Shown piece by piece: positions 1 to 8,689 of a stretch of DNA of 64,000 nt. The position numbers and the translations under genes were made by a program. The DNA lies in contig JANQPD010000065.1 of the NCBI GenBank assembly GCA_028285465.1, positions 1-64,000 on the forward strand, given 5' to 3'. This DNA comes from Owenweeksia sp. (lineage in GTDB: Bacteria; Bacteroidota; Bacteroidia; Flavobacteriales; Schleiferiaceae). Positions within the stretch are counted from its first letter, which is position 1. Every line of letters starts with the position of its first letter. The notes under the pieces were generated by a model. The model made no database searches. It was given only the letters and a program-made list of their open reading frames with translations, and had not been told where the DNA came from.

Positions 1-454
1 GATAGCCCAGGCTAATGGGAACGCCGGCCCCCAGGGCAATGTGATAAAAGCCCGTACGCCATTTCTCCACCGCCTTGCGCGTGCCCTCTGCCGGCACCAG
101 GATCACCAGTTGCTCCCGCTCCTTCAGCAATTCGGTGGCATAATCTACCAGGCCGTTCCTGCGGTTTGCGCGGTTTACCCCTATGGCGCCCATCGCCTTG
201 AAGAACCAACCGAAAGGGCCTTTGGTATAGCTGTTCTTGATAAAAAAACGCAGGTCGATGCCCATGACCCAAAAGGCCGCCAGGGCAATGGGAAAATCCC
301 AGTTGGAGGTATGGGGGGCGGCAATCATTACCGAATGAGCCATGCGGGGCGTTACGCGGGCGGTTACTTTCCAGCCCAGTACCCACAACACAAAGTTCCC
401 TATCGCTTTTTTCAAGGCGTTTGATTTTCGGTAAAAGTAGGGAACACCGGCCAT
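1..454 (-). CDS. PlsC-like 1-acyl-glycerol-3-phosphate acyltransferase family protein (partial)
   Basis: Reading from an ATG at 454 down to the window edge gives 151 codons without a stop; the C-terminus lies outside the window. The translation holds PHTSNWD (about residue 48), the HX4D catalytic motif of glycerolipid acyltransferases, and later VPAEGTRK, close to the family's second conserved block (EGTR). Such enzymes move an acyl chain onto a lyso-phospholipid or related acceptor at the inner membrane face. Hydrophobic stretches flank the motif. The ATG is preferred over an in-frame TTG at 415 because the N-terminus aligns with the duplicated fragment at 2155-2268. The acceptor substrate cannot be told. 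Confidence 0.85.
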   Translation of the reverse strand, partial: MAGVPYFYRKSNALKKAIGNFVLWVLGWKVTARVTPRMAHSVMIAAPHTSNWDFPIALAAFWVMGIDLRFFIKNSYTKGPFGWFFKAMGAIGVNRANRRNGLVDYATELLKEREQLVILVPAEGTRKAVEKWRTGFYHIALGAGVPISLGY

Positions 455-1003
455 GCGTGTTTGTTTCCCTATTTCCTAAAAACTAGCCCATACGAAACGA
501 TTGTAAATGGGTATTAAACGTTTAAAAACGCCTTACCAGGCGATATTTCTTTTTGTTTGAACAACAAGCAGTATACAAGAGTGTATGCGCTTTCGCCTAT
601 TCCGGCTTGCCCGGTGCTTTCTGCATCGCCTCCTTATACGGGCATTACGCCCGGCAAGGTGTGCATTTAGTGTTTTAGGCCGTATTGAAAAGGCCTATAT
701 TCGTAGGACCCATAGAGAAAATAAACGCACCTAAAGATAGGGTGAGGTGCTGTTATACTGATGTTATAAAACATTTTGAAAAAACAGAGAAAATCTTTAA
801 AATTTAACTTACATTAACAAATAAAACATACACTTTTAATGAACCAATTTTGGTTTAATTAAAAAGTTGTACTTTAGACTTGAATACAAGTCTTTAAAAA
901 TCACATTAAAATATAAAACAACATTCTTCTGCTAAGAATAGACATAAACTATGAGTGTCTTAAAAAGTTCATAGAATACTAATTAAAAACAAATAGTAAA
1001 GTT
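455..1003. other. Gene-free accessory leader with palindromes
   Basis: No convincing gene lies in this 549-base stretch. It contains a perfect palindrome TTAAACGTTTAA at 514-525, the first copy of the 86-base repeat (682-767), an inverted repeat AACCAA-N2-TTGGTT at 842-855 and a hairpin AGACTTG-AATA-CAAGTCT at 876-893 followed by TTTAAAAA. The stretch becomes strongly A+T rich after about 765, marking the entry into accessory DNA. The last two elements sit 110-160 bases upstream of the start at 1004 and may control it. Confidence 0.6.
682..767 (+). repeat. 86-base direct repeat, copy 1
   Basis: This matches 5367-5452 with about eight mismatches in 86 bases counted by eye, ending in the same GAGGTGCTGTTATACTGATG string. 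Weaker similarity extends upstream to about 632. Both copies are read toward a + strand accessory gene. It may be a duplicated promoter/leader or the scar of a segment duplication. Confidence 0.9.
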
Positions 1004-1348
1004 ATGAAACATTTATTTTTAACAGTGGTGCTTTTTGCTTTTACATTTCCAGCTTTAAGAACACAAAATGAACAATTAGAAGTCAACAAAAGCACTTCCA
1101 GTTACATTCAAAAAGACGATATTGGTATTTCGTCTTCACTTTTTAAAGACACAAAGTCTTTTGTAAAAGGTGCTTTTGGTAATTCGCAAAAATCGACCTC
1201 TTGGGGTATAGTAATTGGTCCATGGTCTAGGGGTAATTGTGGAGTAAGGACTGTATCGCATTATAGAGAAGATGGCTCATTGATAGCAACTTTTATTGAA
1301 ACAAAAAAATGCACTAGTCTAGTTGATCCACCAAACGACCCATATTAG
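1004..1348 (+). CDS. Small exported protein of unknown function
   Basis: The 114-residue product starts with a clear signal peptide (MKHLFLTVVLFAFTFPALRT). The mature part is short and polar with two cysteines (in GNCGVRT and KKCTSL) that could form a disulfide, and it ends PPNDPY. I do not recognise a family. The gene has its own perfect terminator 4 bases after the stop codon and lies alone in A+T-rich DNA. Its C-terminal PP-x-D-x(0,1)-PY ending recurs in the neighbour at 1766-2148, which suggests related peptides or a shared processing or interaction signal. A role in the envelope is inferred only from the signal peptide. Confidence 0.7.
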   Translation: MKHLFLTVVLFAFTFPALRTQNEQLEVNKSTSSYIQKDDIGISSSLFKDTKSFVKGAFGNSQKSTSWGIVIGPWSRGNCGVRTVSHYREDGSLIATFIETKKCTSLVDPPNDPY

Positions 1349-1352
1349 ATTC

Positions 1353-1391
1353 AAAAAGAGGCTGTCTTGATTTTTCAGACAGCCTCTTTTT
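1353..1391 (+). terminator. Rho-independent terminator
   Basis: A perfect 15-base-pair stem (1353-1367 with 1377-1391), loop of nine bases, ends in a T run directly after the stop codon at 1348. The A-run on the left arm means it could also stop transcripts from the other side. Confidence 0.9.
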
Positions 1392-1765
1392 CTTTTAGGC
1401 ATCTTGAAATTATGCTGATTAATAGTTTGTTAAATTATTGATAGATTTCCGGTTTAAAGCTATTATACGAACAACACCTGTTTTAAAAGGAACAACTAGT
1501 AGATTTGGATAATATAATCTAAACCGATATAAACTAATTGAAATTGAAAAAATCTCAAGCAAATATGAAGTTGAGAGGATTATTTGCGGAATAACATAGG
1601 ATAGAATTGGTGTTCTAATATTCGAAATTAGAGTATATAATTCTTTCACATATGAGTTGGGAGTTGACTAAAAAACGTTTTACAGCAAAAGCTATAAGCA
1701 ATAGCGCCCTACGGGACACTGCGCATAGCCAAACAAACCGTTGGTGAACATTACAACAGACACCC
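1392..1765. other. Gene-free stretch between two small genes
   Basis: A+T-rich to about 1680, then a GC-richer segment (1690-1760) typical of spacers between accessory genes. A 76-codon ORF on the minus strand (1419-1649) has biased composition and no recognisable domain or start signal, and I do not accept it as a gene. Confidence 0.4.
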
Positions 1766-2148
1766 ATGACTGAAAACCGAATAAAAAGATTGCGCGTACC
1801 ATTGGAATCTATGAAGTAATATCAGGCTCACTTGGAATTGGCCTTTTGCTTTATCAAAACCTAGAATTAAATGGTTTTATTCTATGGACTTCTATTCTCG
1901 TTTTAATACTTATCGCCTTCTCGGTACTGCTGTTTATGTCTTTTTCTTTACCCGAGAAATGCTCATCTGGTTTTTCGGGATCTTATGAAGAGAAAAAAAT
2001 TACCATTTATGAACACGTAAACAGTTGTGGTGGAATTAATGGGTTTTATTATATCCAAAATGGAGGTGGCATCTGTGGCAACAATTACTTTCATCATTTA
2101 AAAGACCCTTGCAGAGATCCTATACCTCCTCAGGACCATCCTTACTGA
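1766..2148 (+). pseudogene. Small membrane protein gene with a one-base frameshift
   Basis: An ATG at 1766 opens MTENRIK and then runs into a stop at 1817. The next frame, entered at the A5 run around 1783-1787, continues with a TM segment and a Cys/Gly-rich tail to 2148. Adding one A to the run gives a smooth N-terminus (MTENRIKKIARTIGIYEV). The product would be about 127 residues with one or two membrane helices (near 17-35 and 43-66) and a tail ending PPQDHPY. A TTG at 1846 is the only later start in that frame. Either the gene is broken, the base is a sequencing error, or slippage on the run restores the frame. Confidence 0.55.
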
Positions 2149-2154
2149 AAAGGT

Positions 2155-2268
2155 CATGCGGGGCGTTACGTGGGCCGTTACTTTCCAGCCCATTACCCGC
2201 AACACAAAGTTCCCTATCGCTTTTTCCAAGGCCTTTGCTTTTTGGTAAAGCAGGGCACGCAACAACAT
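2155..2268 (-). pseudogene. Duplicated N-terminal fragment of the acyltransferase gene
   Basis: Read from an ATG at 2268, the first 38 codons closely match codons 1-38 of the acyltransferase at 1-454: both share KAIGNFVL and VTPRM. Similarity stops abruptly at about 2155, where the C-terminal end of the small membrane protein region begins, so the catalytic PHTSNWD motif is absent. It is a remnant, not a working gene. Together with the repeat at 5367-5452 it indicates that the acyltransferase 5' end plus leader was once duplicated and then split by the gene at 2314-5157. Confidence 0.8.
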
Positions 2269-2313
2269 AGGTTAAGCATTACAAAGCGATTGGGTACCTA
2301 AACTAGTTTTTTA

Positions 2314-5157
2314 TCACAGAATTTGAATCCGCTTACACTCTTTGCCTGTTTCGGACAATAATACTAGTGTATACATCCCCGATGCTAAGTTTCCAACTTG
2401 TATATGTATTTTACTCTTTTTTACTTTTCTATTAAGTACTACTCGGCCTGCCAGGTCTAAAAGACGTATTTCTTTTGTTTCAGGACCAATACCCCTTATT
2501 TCTACTCGATTGCCGACAGGATTTGGATACACCACTACCTGGCTTAATGCGTAGCTCCCTTCATGACTTAAACTGCTTATGGAAACACATTGAGATGTAT
2601 CTGTGCAACCTTGCTGCGTAACAGATACGGCATAGTTTCCATTACGCACTGCTGTAAAGGTTTGGCTCGTAGCTCCTACTATAGGGGCAAAATTGCTGTC
2701 GCAATCCAACCACTGATAGCTAGCCATACTTGCATCGGAAGTGAGGTTAGGCGAATTCAAGGTAACCCCCGTATTGATATTTGGAATGGTTAAATCCAGG
2801 GTAACAAGGGAATCACACCCCTCGGCATTGGTCAATGTAAATGTTGCTGAGTTATTGCTGCTGGTGTAGGTGTTTCCATCAATCCATGTAAAAGACTTAC
2901 AGGCTAGTACCTGATCTGTGGATGCACTAGTTGCAAGCCTTGTATAATGAAGTGTAACAACGGAATCACACCCATTGGAAGCTGGTAAAGTGAAGGTGGC
3001 TGTAGAATTAGTATTGTTATACGTTACCCCATCAATCCAGGTAATGGGCGAACATGAGCGCAGACTATCAGCAGCGCTTTTTGATAGGTTAACAGTAAGA
3101 TTGAGGGTAACTATTGAATCACAACCCGATGTAGTCAGCAGCGTATCGGTAGGCCCGTTGGTACTATTGGTGTAAGTCACTCCATTACTCCATGTGTAAC
3201 TGTCGCAAGCAGTTACTGTTTCAATACCAGCAGAGGGAGGCGTAATGGTGAGGTTCAGTGTTACAATGGAGTCGCAACCCGTGGAGTTTACCAGCGTATC
3301 TGTAGCTGTATTATTATTGCTTGTATACGTAACCCCATTTGTCCAGGTATAAGCGATGCAACTTGTAACCACATCGGTACCCGTAGTAAACGGTATTATG
3401 GTTAAATTCAAAGTTGCTACGGTGTCGCCATTGGGTAAAAGTTCTACGTAATTACCCGAGCTGGTGTAGTTGTTTCCATACCATTGTGCTTGTGTACAAG
3501 CCTCTATGGTGTCCTTGTAAATTCCTCTGCCCTCAGCAGCCCCGGCATCTCTAACACCTATGGTTGCGCCATTTTGTGCATCTGTAGCATTTAGTGGATT
3601 GCCTGCATTAATGGCTGAGCTTCCAATGTTTGGAGGGGCGGTCTTTGTAAACCCTCCATAAAACCCTATTGGTCTTACGCTTAAAGCTGAATCGCTTATC
3701 GCTAATTGATCAGAACTTACGCTGCCTACTACTGTAGTGTCGCCAAAAACATTATATCCCAGCGAAGTAATAGAATCATTGAAAATACGCACATTAACAT
3801 GTCCATTCCCTGCTACTATACTGCTTTCAAAAGTGGCATCTAGAGGAAAATTTGAGTTAGTCCTGAAAGCGATCCCATTTCCTGAGAAAGCGGTATTGTT
3901 TGTTACCGTAGAGTTTCTAAGGCTGAATGAGCCAACGTTAAACGCTTCAAACGCATAAATGCCTCCACCTAGCCCCGTGGCTGTATTGTTGGCAATGGTA
4001 CTATACGCGATATGTAAGGTACCAAACTGATTGGCATTTATAGCACCACCGTTATTGCTACTAAAATTATTAGAGAATGTACTTCGGGCAATGTTTACGG
4101 TAGCAGAGGTGAAGTATAGTGCACCACCGGGGCTGGCAGAGTTTCTTTCAAAATTGCTATGCCGGATGTCCATGTCGGTTTGGCCAGCTATAGCACCTCC
4201 AAAATTACCGGTGTTTCTTGTAAAGGAAGACGAATCTATTACCAACGCACTACTAAAAAAACCGGCCAGAAGCGCTCCGCCACGACTGCTGGCGCTATTG
4301 CTATCAAGCTGGGTAGCAGTAATGTGTAATGCGCCATTTGAGTGTATTGCCCCTCCATCGTTTTGCGCATGATTTCCCGTAAAAAAGCAATGGGAGACTA
4401 AAACCGTGTCTGTAAAATGGACGGAAATGCCACCTCCCAGATCCGCATCGTTATGCATAAAAATAGAGTGATTTACCTCGGATACATCCTCAGCATGAAA
4501 GTATAAAGCGCCTCCATTATCAGTGGCACTATTGTTTTTAAATGCACAATGCTGAATTACAAACTTCGCATGATACGTGCTTAAAGCACCCCCAAACCGG
4601 TTGGCGTGATTGTTTTCAAAACTACAAGACTGTACATACACCATAGGAGCGCCAGTATTGCTACTGATAGGAGGGTTACTGGTAATGGCTCCACCAAAAT
4701 CGGAAGTGCCATTGCGAAAAAGGCAGTTTTTAATTCTTAGGGTATCTACACTCTCTGAAATAGCTAATATACTTGGGGTGCTTTGAATAGAAAGACCTTG
4801 AAGCAAGGAGAGGTTTTCAAGGGTTACATTTCTCAGCCCGACATAGTTTGAGGGAAAACCTACTACAAGGGGTGAGACAAGGCTTTGCCCATTGATAAAC
4901 AAGGTGTCGGTCTGACTAAACAGCCCAAGTATTGTTAGTCGCTTATTGATAGTCAAGAACGAGGATAAATGAATCGTATCGTTGCCATTGAGCAAAAGAT
5001 TTGGATCGAATCGTACCGTGTCATCATCAGAAGCTACATTTATAACGTCTCGCAAAGATCCACTTCCCGTATCATTTGTGTTGGTCACAAAAACTGTATT
5101 GGCTTTTGTATAAAATGCACATACTGTAAGCGCCAGTAGGAGATAGAGCTTATTCAT
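2314..5157 (-). CDS. Large T9SS-sorted surface protein with Pmp-like and Cys-Asp repeats
   Basis: The start at 5157 is chosen because it opens a signal peptide (MNKLYLLLALTVCAFYTKA); an upstream in-frame ATG at 5226 would add an unlikely leader. Residues about 60-510 form a right-handed parallel beta-helix with repeated FxxNxAxxxGGA(I/L) units, like chlamydial polymorphic membrane protein repeats. About 540-820 holds roughly five units of the form SYTWxxGVTYT...GCDSIVTL, common in Bacteroidota surface proteins. The end is a typical type A T9SS domain (VVVYPNPVGNRVEIRG ... GMYTLVLL). It should be exported by the Sec system, carried across the outer membrane by T9SS and anchored outside, probably as an adhesin. 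The gene stands alone on the minus strand. Confidence 0.9.
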   Translation of the reverse strand: MNKLYLLLALTVCAFYTKANTVFVTNTNDTGSGSLRDVINVASDDDTVRFDPNLLLNGNDTIHLSSFLTINKRLTILGLFSQTDTLFINGQSLVSPLVVGFPSNYVGLRNVTLENLSLLQGLSIQSTPSILAISESVDTLRIKNCLFRNGTSDFGGAITSNPPISSNTGAPMVYVQSCSFENNHANRFGGALSTYHAKFVIQHCAFKNNSATDNGGALYFHAEDVSEVNHSIFMHNDADLGGGISVHFTDTVLVSHCFFTGNHAQNDGGAIHSNGALHITATQLDSNSASSRGGALLAGFFSSALVIDSSSFTRNTGNFGGAIAGQTDMDIRHSNFERNSASPGGALYFTSATVNIARSTFSNNFSSNNGGAINANQFGTLHIAYSTIANNTATGLGGGIYAFEAFNVGSFSLRNSTVTNNTAFSGNGIAFRTNSNFPLDATFESSIVAGNGHVNVRIFNDSITSLGYNVFGDTTVVGSVSSDQLAISDSALSVRPIGFYGGFTKTAPPNIGSSAINAGNPLNATDAQNGATIGVRDAGAAEGRGIYKDTIEACTQAQWYGNNYTSSGNYVELLPNGDTVATLNLTIIPFTTGTDVVTSCIAYTWTNGVTYTSNNNTATDTLVNSTGCDSIVTLNLTITPPSAGIETVTACDSYTWSNGVTYTNSTNGPTDTLLTTSGCDSIVTLNLTVNLSKSAADSLRSCSPITWIDGVTYNNTNSTATFTLPASNGCDSVVTLHYTRLATSASTDQVLACKSFTWIDGNTYTSSNNSATFTLTNAEGCDSLVTLDLTIPNINTGVTLNSPNLTSDASMASYQWLDCDSNFAPIVGATSQTFTAVRNGNYAVSVTQQGCTDTSQCVSISSLSHEGSYALSQVVVYPNPVGNRVEIRGIGPETKEIRLLDLAGRVVLNRKVKKSKIHIQVGNLASGMYTLVLLSETGKECKRIQIL

Positions 5158-5366
5158 TTTTATTCTCATTAAGCAGGTAAATGTAAAGCATCTCATTTGT
5201 TTGTTTAGTGCAGTGAAGCAACACAAATAGTGGATAAAGAAAATTGAAAAACACAGGGATAATGTTCCAGGTTTCTTGTAAAGTGTTGATAAGCAGGCTT
5301 CGCCCGGCTCAAGGCTTTCTATACAGGCATTACGTCCAGTAGGGTATACATCTGCTGCGTTAAACC
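5158..5366. other. Intergenic region upstream of two divergent genes
   Basis: It must hold the promoter of the minus-strand surface protein. From about 5320 it shows weak similarity to 632-681, the upstream extension of the repeat that follows. No gene was found. Confidence 0.4.
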
Positions 5367-5452
5367 CTATTGAAAAGGCCTATATTCGTAGGGCCCATAA
5401 GGAAAATAAACGCACCTTACCATAGGATGAGGTGCTGTTATACTGATGTTAT
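5367..5452 (+). repeat. 86-base direct repeat, copy 2
   Basis: Second copy of 682-767. The last two bases form the beginning of an ATG (5451) that is a possible start of the LRR gene, so this copy reads directly into a coding region whereas copy 1 is followed by 236 bases of leader. Confidence 0.9.
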
Positions 5453-5465
5453 GTGTAATGAAGGC

Positions 5466-6872
5466 ATGAAAACAATACTCGAAAAAATACAAGCAGTAAA
5501 GGATTCTAGTGGAGAGATATTAGAGCTCAACGACATGGAGTTATCTGAAATTCCATCTGAAGTTTTCGACTTGTATGAACTCAAAGTACTAAGACTTAGA
5601 AGAAACAAAATAAAACATGTTCCAAAGGAATTAGCTCAGTTACAATCTTTAATAGAGCTTAATCTGATTGAAAACGAACTTGATGAATTCCCCAAATCAG
5701 TTTTAGAACTAAAAAACTTAGAGGTTCTACATCTAAGAAAGAACAACATATCCGAGATACCTAATGAAATTGGTCAGTTAAAAAAACTACTGCAGTTAAA
5801 TCTTGGTAATAACAACCTGACAGAGCTGCCTGAAGGAATTGGCGGGTTAACCTCTGTAGCAAATATTTTTCTTAAGAAGAACAATATTTCGAGGTTACCA
5901 AGTGCGATTAAATTTTTAAAAAATCTCAAGGAACTAAACTATGTTGAAAACCCTGTAGTCTATCCTCCAGAGGATATCCTTAGAGGAGGTTTAATGAGAA
6001 TAATTCTCTTTTTTATTCTTGAAGAGAATGACGCCTACAACAAAAGATCATTTTCGTTTAAGATACCGAAGGAATTGCGAACTGCTATAAAACAATATTT
6101 AAGCTACTTCCCTGATTATGTGGAGATTTCAAAAGGCAGGAACTTAGCATTTGAAACAAAAACTTCTGAGGATGGTGTAAGAATCGAAATGTCTCTTGAT
6201 GCAGATTTTGATGAAGTTAGTACCTACTTCAACGAGTATTTAGGATTTATAAAATCAAACATTGATTCACTTGATCCACAGATTGAAACCAATATTACGG
6301 CTCCTAAAAAGCAACTATTAATTTTGGAATTAAAACAACAAGTAACTCATTTAAAGCAACAAGTAGAGTTTAAAAATTTTCAAATTCAATTTCTGGAAAA
6401 TCAAGTAGATAACTATTACAATTTGTTAAACATAGAAAAATCGAATCCGGCAACAATTGCAATAAATGCTCTAACTCAATCAACATCCACTTCTAATTCG
6501 TCATCAGAACTCAATTCAGAAATATCAATAAACCTAAAAATAGAAATTCCTAAGCTCCAAAGTGAACTATTGGAGGCTAAAGCGAATCTTCCAAATGATG
6601 CTCCTGAGAGTCTAAAAAAGGAAATTGAAGACATTGATCATGAACTAATGGAGCAACGTGAAATTGCTGACAAATCAGATGTGAACCAAGTTCCATTGAG
6701 AAAAATTAAGAGACTTTTCGACAACCTTAGTAATGAGGATTCTGAATGGAATAAGACTTTATCAAAATCTAAAAAGCTGAAAGAGTCATTGCAAAACCTA
6801 GGAAAGACATATAATAAAATAGCACAGTGGACTGGTTTACCGAATATCCCAGACCTTCTTTTGAATCTATAA
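5466..6872 (+). CDS. Leucine-rich-repeat and coiled-coil protein, possible conflict-system sensor
   Basis: Start at 5466 (MKTILEKIQ) is preferred because AAGG lies close upstream; an ATG at 5451 is possible. About residues 20-165 are six to seven leucine-rich repeats of the LxxLxLxxNxIxxIP type ending in NPVVYPPEDIL. Then comes an alpha/beta stretch (about 200-275), a long coiled coil (ELKQQVTHLKQQVEFK...), a Ser/Thr linker and a helical C-terminus ending KIAQWTGLPNIPDLLL. There is no signal peptide, so it is probably cytoplasmic. LRR plus coiled coil plus a small helical end is the build of bacterial NLR-like or effector-associated proteins, but no NTPase or effector domain is visible. The A+T-rich gene and two neighbours form an accessory cluster. 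Confidence 0.75.
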   Translation: MKTILEKIQAVKDSSGEILELNDMELSEIPSEVFDLYELKVLRLRRNKIKHVPKELAQLQSLIELNLIENELDEFPKSVLELKNLEVLHLRKNNISEIPNEIGQLKKLLQLNLGNNNLTELPEGIGGLTSVANIFLKKNNISRLPSAIKFLKNLKELNYVENPVVYPPEDILRGGLMRIILFFILEENDAYNKRSFSFKIPKELRTAIKQYLSYFPDYVEISKGRNLAFETKTSEDGVRIEMSLDADFDEVSTYFNEYLGFIKSNIDSLDPQIETNITAPKKQLLILELKQQVTHLKQQVEFKNFQIQFLENQVDNYYNLLNIEKSNPATIAINALTQSTSTSNSSSELNSEISINLKIEIPKLQSELLEAKANLPNDAPESLKKEIEDIDHELMEQREIADKSDVNQVPLRKIKRLFDNLSNEDSEWNKTLSKSKKLKESLQNLGKTYNKIAQWTGLPNIPDLLLNL

Positions 6873-7005
6873 AAAAGCACATAACAAACACTAAAATGAA
6901 GATGCGAACTGAGACATCTGATATGACAATGCAATTAAGAAACTTCGGTTCTTCTAACAACAGGGGCGCATACTCATTCTAGTTGGTCGTTAATATTAAA
7001 ACACT

Positions 7006-8553
7006 ATGAAGTTCAAAATAATAATCTTTCTTTTCATAATGTCGACAACTGGATTTAGTCAAATTCAAATCGATTCAACTGAGGTAAACAATAATAAAGT
7101 ATTAATTGAAAAATCTGAATTAGATAAAATTAATCATGATTTGGACACAGTAAGAAGTCAATTAGACAATTACTTACTTTTATTAAATGGTGCCTTAATC
7201 TTATTTACAGTTTTTATAGCTGTTGGTTCAGGCTTTTCTATTTTTAGTTTAGTTAAAAACGAAAATAGGGATAGCAAGGCTTTCAAAGTTGCCATGGAAT
7301 CTCATGAGCAAAACAAAACCGATTCTGCAATATTAAAAAGTCGTGAGAATTCCATATTCCAAGAATCTCAAAGGACTTTGACTTTAGTAAACGAAACATT
7401 GACATTAGCGACCGAAGCCAGCAAAAGAGCTTCTAAATCCCTAGAAAATAGACTTAGAAACAATTTAGATAAATTAGAAAAGACTTCTTTGAAAGTAGTT
7501 CAGGACAGCCAAGCTTTTGTAGATGACAAAAACCTTACAACAGATTCTGATATTTGTTCTGAAATACATAGAATTGGTAGAAAAATTGAAGGATTAGAGA
7601 ACAATCTAATCATTCTAGAAGATAATCAACTTTCTCTAAAACCATATTGTAATTTTGTAAGAGCAACAGACTCTTATTTAGATGAACAATTTGATCAGGC
7701 TTTGGAATACATTGAAAATGTGTTATTCACAAATGAAACTGATTCTAAATTAAAATCTTTAGCTTATTTCTGGAAAGGCTATATTCAAAATAATCTGAAT
7801 GAATTTGAAAAAGCACATTCAGATTTTAGAAGAGCATATGACTTGGCAACTGATTCAAGAAAATATGAATTAAGAAGAATTGAATTGGAAACAAGGTTTT
7901 TCAATAATGAAAACCCATTATTCATTATAAATGAATTTGGTGGCTTGTTAAAGCAAATAGATCATGATATAAGTTCAGAATCTAAAAGAATATTAGATTC
8001 GCGTAAAGCAAAAATCAAAACCACTATTGGTAATATATACTATCAATTAGCAAGTGAGACTAATGATAAACAAAAAAAAGAAAATTATTACAAAAAATCA
8101 ATGTCTCATTTTGCGGAATTATTGGAAATTGATCTCGAAGAAAATACCTCTATTCTCGAATCATTAAAGCACAATAGAAACAGAGATAAGCTTAAATGGA
8201 CAATATTTGGTTTAGCTGAATCAATGTATCAAGCAAATTATAGGGTTAGTCAAGCAATTCAAATTTTCAAAGAGATAGTATATCATTCTGCTGAAAATGA
8301 GTTTTTAAATCGAGAAGAGAAGAGAACAAAGGTTTTAGCTAAAACAACACAGTTGATTTGTGATATTAGAACTAAAGAAAATATAACAAAGATTTCGCAG
8401 ACTAAAGCATTGGTCGATTCAGCCCTAAGTGGAGTTGATAGAAGACTGACTTTATACAGCCAATTACAAAGAAGAAATGTCTCTAGAGATTCATTTAGAA
8501 ATGATTTAGAAATACTATTGGATTCAATAAATACTAACGCCAACAATGTATAA
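7006..8553 (+). CDS. Membrane-anchored coiled-coil/TPR protein
   Basis: The 515-residue product has a signal sequence ending near GFSQ, a short exported segment, a membrane helix (about 58-80, LLNGALILFTVFIAVGSG), a coiled coil (about 95-170) and helical TPR-like pairs from about 215 to 480 (for example LDEQFDQALEYIENVL and AYFWKGYIQNNLNEFEKAHSDF). The large C-terminal part would face the cytoplasm if both hydrophobic segments stay in the membrane. No enzyme motif was found. It follows the LRR gene on the same strand after 133 bases and shares its low GC, so the two may work together, the LRR protein as sensor and this one as membrane scaffold; that is inference. Confidence 0.7.
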   Translation: MKFKIIIFLFIMSTTGFSQIQIDSTEVNNNKVLIEKSELDKINHDLDTVRSQLDNYLLLLNGALILFTVFIAVGSGFSIFSLVKNENRDSKAFKVAMESHEQNKTDSAILKSRENSIFQESQRTLTLVNETLTLATEASKRASKSLENRLRNNLDKLEKTSLKVVQDSQAFVDDKNLTTDSDICSEIHRIGRKIEGLENNLIILEDNQLSLKPYCNFVRATDSYLDEQFDQALEYIENVLFTNETDSKLKSLAYFWKGYIQNNLNEFEKAHSDFRRAYDLATDSRKYELRRIELETRFFNNENPLFIINEFGGLLKQIDHDISSESKRILDSRKAKIKTTIGNIYYQLASETNDKQKKENYYKKSMSHFAELLEIDLEENTSILESLKHNRNRDKLKWTIFGLAESMYQANYRVSQAIQIFKEIVYHSAENEFLNREEKRTKVLAKTTQLICDIRTKENITKISQTKALVDSALSGVDRRLTLYSQLQRRNVSRDSFRNDLEILLDSINTNANNV

Positions 8554-8689
8554 CCGAAATTACTTCGGATTCGACTACTTACGAATCCACTCAGAATTAC
8601 TAAGGTCTGCGCTAAACCGATGAGTAAAACATATAAACCCGTAACCGGCGGCTATACGAGAGCGTTATACAACATTTAAGACAGATCTC
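8554..8689. other. Spacer with small hairpin
   Basis: A GGATTCG-N8-CGAATCC inverted repeat lies at about 8568-8590 without a T run, so it is not a classical terminator. The spacer is GC-richer than the genes on both sides and ends in a CGTTATACAAC string, resembling spacers between accessory genes in this phylum. Confidence 0.35.

Noticed and set aside
1419-1649. Minus-strand ORF of 76 codons
   Set aside because: Biased Ile/Leu/Tyr composition in A+T-rich DNA, no family, no start signal, and no sign of conservation.
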